DNA from: Janthinobacterium lividum
GTDB lineage: Bacteria; Pseudomonadota; Gammaproteobacteria; Burkholderiales; Burkholderiaceae_D
DNA length: 64,000 bases
Direction: 5' to 3'
NCBI RefSeq assembly: GCF_034424625.1
Contig: NZ_CP139976.1
Coordinates: 1,302,001-1,366,000 of the forward strand
The notes beneath the pieces were generated by a model, which saw only the letters and a list, made by a program, of their open reading frames with translations, searched no databases and had not been told where the DNA came from. Shown piece after piece: positions 61,531-64,000 of this stretch (positions within the stretch are counted from its first letter, which is position 1; each line of letters begins with the position of its first letter). The translations under genes were made by a program, and so were the position numbers.

Positions 61531-62856
61531 ATGAGCACATATACAACGGCAAACGCTGCGCATCCGGCGGCCCAGGCGCCGGGCGACAAGCCGAAAACGG
61601 GCCGCCTGGCCACGGCCAGCATGGTCGGCACGACCCTGGAATGGTATGACTTCACCGTCTACAACACCATGGCCGCGCTGATCTTCAACCATCTGTTCTT
61701 TCCCTCGTTCGATCCGCTGACGGGCACCATCCTGGCCTTTTCCACGTATGCCGTCGGCTATATCTCGCGTCCCATCGGTGGCGTGATCTTCGGCCACCTG
61801 GGCGACAAGCTGGGGCGCCGCTGGGTGCTGGTGGTGACCCTGATGCTGATGGGCGTGACGACGGGCCTGATGGGCCTCTTGCCGACTTACGCGACGGCCG
61901 GCATCTGGAGCCCCATCCTGCTGGTGGCGCTGCGCTTCGTGCAGGGCATCGCTTTGGGCGGCGAATGGGCCGGCGCCGTGCTGATCTCCGTCGAACACGG
62001 GGCAGCGGACAAGCGGGGCCGCAACGCGTCGTGGACGCAGGTGGGACCGTCGTTCGGCACCTTGCTGGCGACCGGTTGCATCGGCCTGATCACCTACCTG
62101 CTGCCGCATGAAGCGTTCATGGACTGGGGCTGGCGCATGCCGTTCATCGCCAGCCTGCTGCTGGTGGCCTTCGGCATGTGGATACGCAGCGGCATCGAGG
62201 AAACCCCGCTGTTCAAGGAACTCGACCAGCAGGATGCGAAGGCGGAAGCGCCGATTGGCGACGTGCTGCGCATCTACTGGCGCCGTCTGCTGATCGCCGG
62301 CGGTGTGCGCATCGGTTCGGACGTGCTGTATGCGCTGGTGGTGGTGTTCACGCTCACGTATGTGACGACCGTGCTGCACCTGTCGTCGACGCTGGCACTG
62401 ACCGCCATCATGATCGGCACGGCTTGCAATGCGCTGGCGGTGCCCGTGTTTGGCGCGCTGTCGGACAAGATCGGCCGCCGTCCCGTGTATGCGCTGGGCG
62501 CGAGCCTGGGTCTCGTGTGGGCGTTTGCCTTCTTTACCTTGCTCGATACTGCCAGCCCGGCTGCCATCGTCACGGCTGTCGTCGTGGGCCTGGTCATCCA
62601 CGCCATCATGTACGGCCCGCAGGCCGCCTTCGTCATCGAGCAATTCCCGACCAAGGTGCGCTATGCGGGGTCCTCGCTGGCCTACACCCTGGCCGGCGTC
62701 ATCGGCGGCGGCTTCGCCCCGCTCGTCATCGCCAGCCTGTACCGCTCGTACAACAGCAGCATGGCCGTCTCGCTGTATGTGGCGGCGGCCTTGCTGATCA
62801 CCGGCGCCGCCGTTTTTGCTGCACGCGAAACGGGCCGCGGCCCCCTTGAGGAATAA
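61531..62856 (+). CDS. MHS-family (metabolite:H+ symporter) MFS transporter
   Basis: 441 residues with 12 membrane segments. It has the MHS signatures GTTLEWYDFTVYNTMAALIF near residue 30, GHLGDKLGRRWVLV, RFVQGIALGGEWAGAVLISV, RRPVYALGASLGLVW and YGPQAAFVIEQFP. MHS carriers import organic acids, osmolytes or aromatic acids with protons. GAGAGAGG precedes the ATG. DUF2848 and amidase genes follow within 10 bases each, so the transported compound is presumably what they act on. Confidence 0.9.
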   Translation: MSTYTTANAAHPAAQAPGDKPKTGRLATASMVGTTLEWYDFTVYNTMAALIFNHLFFPSFDPLTGTILAFSTYAVGYISRPIGGVIFGHLGDKLGRRWVLVVTLMLMGVTTGLMGLLPTYATAGIWSPILLVALRFVQGIALGGEWAGAVLISVEHGAADKRGRNASWTQVGPSFGTLLATGCIGLITYLLPHEAFMDWGWRMPFIASLLLVAFGMWIRSGIEETPLFKELDQQDAKAEAPIGDVLRIYWRRLLIAGGVRIGSDVLYALVVVFTLTYVTTVLHLSSTLALTAIMIGTACNALAVPVFGALSDKIGRRPVYALGASLGLVWAFAFFTLLDTASPAAIVTAVVVGLVIHAIMYGPQAAFVIEQFPTKVRYAGSSLAYTLAGVIGGGFAPLVIASLYRSYNSSMAVSLYVAAALLITGAAVFAARETGRGPLEE

Positions 62857-62860
62857 AATC

Positions 62861-63538
62861 ATGACGACATTGAGTTTTCAACTGGCCGGCCACGGCCCCG
62901 TCACCTTCGATATCGATCAGTTGATCATCGCCGGCTGGACGGGCCGCGACATGGCGATGGTGGAACACCATATCGCCGAACTGGAAGCCATCGGCGTGGC
63001 GCGCCCGAAAAGCGTGCCGACGTTTTACCGGGTTTCGGCAGCGCTGCTCTCGAGCGACGCCGCCATTGAAGTGCCGGGCCTGGACTCGTCCGGCGAGGCG
63101 GAATTCGTGCTGTTCTCCTCGGAATACGGCCTGCTGGTGGGGATCGGTTCCGACCATACGGACCGCAAGGTGGAAAGCTATGGCGTGACGGTGTCGAAGC
63201 AGATGTGCGGCAAGCCCGTGGGCGATACCTTGTGGCGCTATGCCGACGTGGCCGGCCACTGGGACCAGTTGCAGATGCGCTCCTGGCGCGAGCGCGCCGG
63301 CGTGCCGGCCCTGTATCAGGAGGGGCCCGTGACGCGCATGCTGTCGCCGGAAGATTTGATTTTGCGCTACACGGGGCAAGCGACCCTGCCAGTGGGCAGC
63401 GCCATGTTCTGCGGCACGCAGCCCATCATCGGTGAAATGGGCCACGGCGACGCCTTCGAGCTGGAGCTGTATGATCCAGCCTTGCAGCGCCGCTTGCAGC
63501 ACCGCTATGCCGTGCAAACCCTGCCCGTGGAAGGATAA
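62861..63538 (+). CDS. DUF2848-family protein
   Basis: 225 residues from ATG at 62861 (MTTLSFQLAGHGPVTFDI). It matches my recollection of the uncharacterised DUF2848 family: LIIAGWTGRDMAMVEHHIAE, RPKSVPTFYRVSAALL, FVLFSSEYGLLVGIGSDHTD, SYGVTVSKQMCGKPVGD, and MFCGTQPIIGEM near the end. The last two resemble the ending of the fumarylacetoacetase-like fold. No function is established to my knowledge. It lies 4 bases behind the MHS gene and 4 before the amidase. Confidence 0.8.
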   Translation: MTTLSFQLAGHGPVTFDIDQLIIAGWTGRDMAMVEHHIAELEAIGVARPKSVPTFYRVSAALLSSDAAIEVPGLDSSGEAEFVLFSSEYGLLVGIGSDHTDRKVESYGVTVSKQMCGKPVGDTLWRYADVAGHWDQLQMRSWRERAGVPALYQEGPVTRMLSPEDLILRYTGQATLPVGSAMFCGTQPIIGEMGHGDAFELELYDPALQRRLQHRYAVQTLPVEG

Positions 63539-63542
63539 GAGA

Positions 63543-64000
63543 ATGACCCAGTTGACCAAGACTATCCGCGAACTGGCGGCCGACCTGGCCGCCGGACGCA
63601 TCACCAGCGTGGAACTGACGCAGCGCATGCTGGCGCGCGCCGAGGCGCACCGGGCGCAGGGCGGCCATGCGTATGTCAGCCTCGATGGCGAACAGGCCCT
63701 GGCCGAGGCGCGGGCCAGCGATGCGGCGCGCGCGGCCGGTATCGTTGCCTCGCCCCTGGCCGGCGTGCCCATCTCGATCAAGGACCTGTTCGACGTCGAG
63801 GGGCAAACCAGCAGCGCCGCTTCGCTGGCGCTGGCCGACTCCCCGCCCGCCGTGGCCGATGCGGGCGCCGTGGCGCGCCTGCGAGCGGCCGGCGCCGTCC
63901 TGCTGGGCCGCACCAACATGAGCGAATTCGCGTTTTCCGGCCTGGGCTTGAATCCCCATTACGGCACGCCGCGCAATCCACTGGACCATGAACGTGTGGC
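63543..64000 (+). CDS. Amidase-signature enzyme, N-terminal part (cut by window end)
   Basis: 152 residues are visible; the gene continues past the edge. Amidase-signature features present: SPLAGVPISIKDLFDVEGQ with catalytic Lys80 of the Ser-Ser-Lys triad, then LRAAGAVLLGRTNMSEFAFS and GLNPHYGTPRNP. The two serines lie outside the window. It could be a general amidase, an AtzE/AtzF-like enzyme or a hydrolase of ureido compounds; the cluster does not decide. Confidence 0.88.
   Translation, partial: MTQLTKTIRELAADLAAGRITSVELTQRMLARAEAHRAQGGHAYVSLDGEQALAEARASDAARAAGIVASPLAGVPISIKDLFDVEGQTSSAASLALADSPPAVADAGAVARLRAAGAVLLGRTNMSEFAFSGLGLNPHYGTPRNPLDHERV

Noticed and set aside
60706..62862. A 718-codon minus-strand open frame under the barrel-protein and MHS genes
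   Set aside because: Its composition is Arg/Gln/His-rich shadow; the plus-strand MHS motifs are decisive.

Overview
The window reads as part of the chromosome of a Gram-negative betaproteobacterium, most likely Oxalobacteraceae (Janthinobacterium/Duganella/Massilia-like). The reasons are the 23S/5S rRNA sequence, high GC content with strong third-position GC bias, a PEP-CTERM protein, and typical betaproteobacterial gene neighbourhoods. The genus is inferred from general resemblance only, since no database search was possible.

Layout. Bases 1-2240 hold the 3' two thirds of a 23S rRNA gene, a 5S gene and the rrn terminator. Bases 2.4-11.7 kb hold a purine-catabolism block: uraH, divergent puuE, then xdhA-xdhB-xdhC-guaD and an exported adenosine deaminase. 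Bases 12.2-18.8 kb encode envelope and exported proteins that fit nucleic-acid scavenging: a TonB-dependent receptor, a 5'-nucleotidase lipoprotein, an exported two-HKD PLD-family protein and an S1/P1 nuclease. Bases 18.8-20.6 kb hold a DeoR regulator divergent from a NudK-DUF4406-like fusion. Bases 20.7-28.9 kb (minus strand) hold a BMP-type nucleoside ABC transporter, a LysR regulator, psuG and an HTH-fused PfkB (psuK-like) kinase. Bases 29.4-38.0 kb hold a nucleoside-salvage operon: punA, deoB, deoC, a two-domain ALDH16-type dehydrogenase, deoA, cdd and an odd deaminase-like protein. Bases 38.0-41.9 kb are miscellaneous: an M19 dipeptidase, a VOC protein, two small envelope proteins and a PEP-CTERM choice-of-anchor protein. 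Bases 41.9-54.2 kb hold the reductive pyrimidine pathway: a RutR-like TetR, a MocR regulator, an omega-aminotransferase, mmsA, preT, preA, an NCS1 permease, dihydropyrimidinase and beta-ureidopropionase. Bases 54.2-59.5 kb return to purines: a uraD-allC fusion, a LysR regulator, puuD with a cytochrome c tail, and a coupled M20 hydrolase. Bases 59.6-64.0 kb hold a LysR-linked cluster of unknown substrate (alpha/beta-barrel protein, MHS transporter, DUF2848 protein, amidase) that runs off the window.

How the genes work together. About 57 kb is devoted almost entirely to taking nucleic acids and nucleotides to central metabolites. Exported nucleases and phosphatases would release nucleosides. 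The TonB receptor and ABC/NCS1 carriers would import them. Phosphorylases split off (deoxy)ribose-1-phosphate, and DeoB-DeoC-ALDH16 take deoxyribose to glyceraldehyde-3-phosphate and acetate. Bases are then degraded: guanine via xanthine, urate and allantoin to the ureido compounds, and uracil/thymine via dihydropyrimidines to beta-amino acids and acyl-CoA. No gene for the last ureidoglycolate step is recognised. No CRISPR array, prophage, transposase or tRNA gene was seen. Non-coding structure includes several intergenic hairpin repeat families and candidate operators in front of the purine and nucleoside operons.
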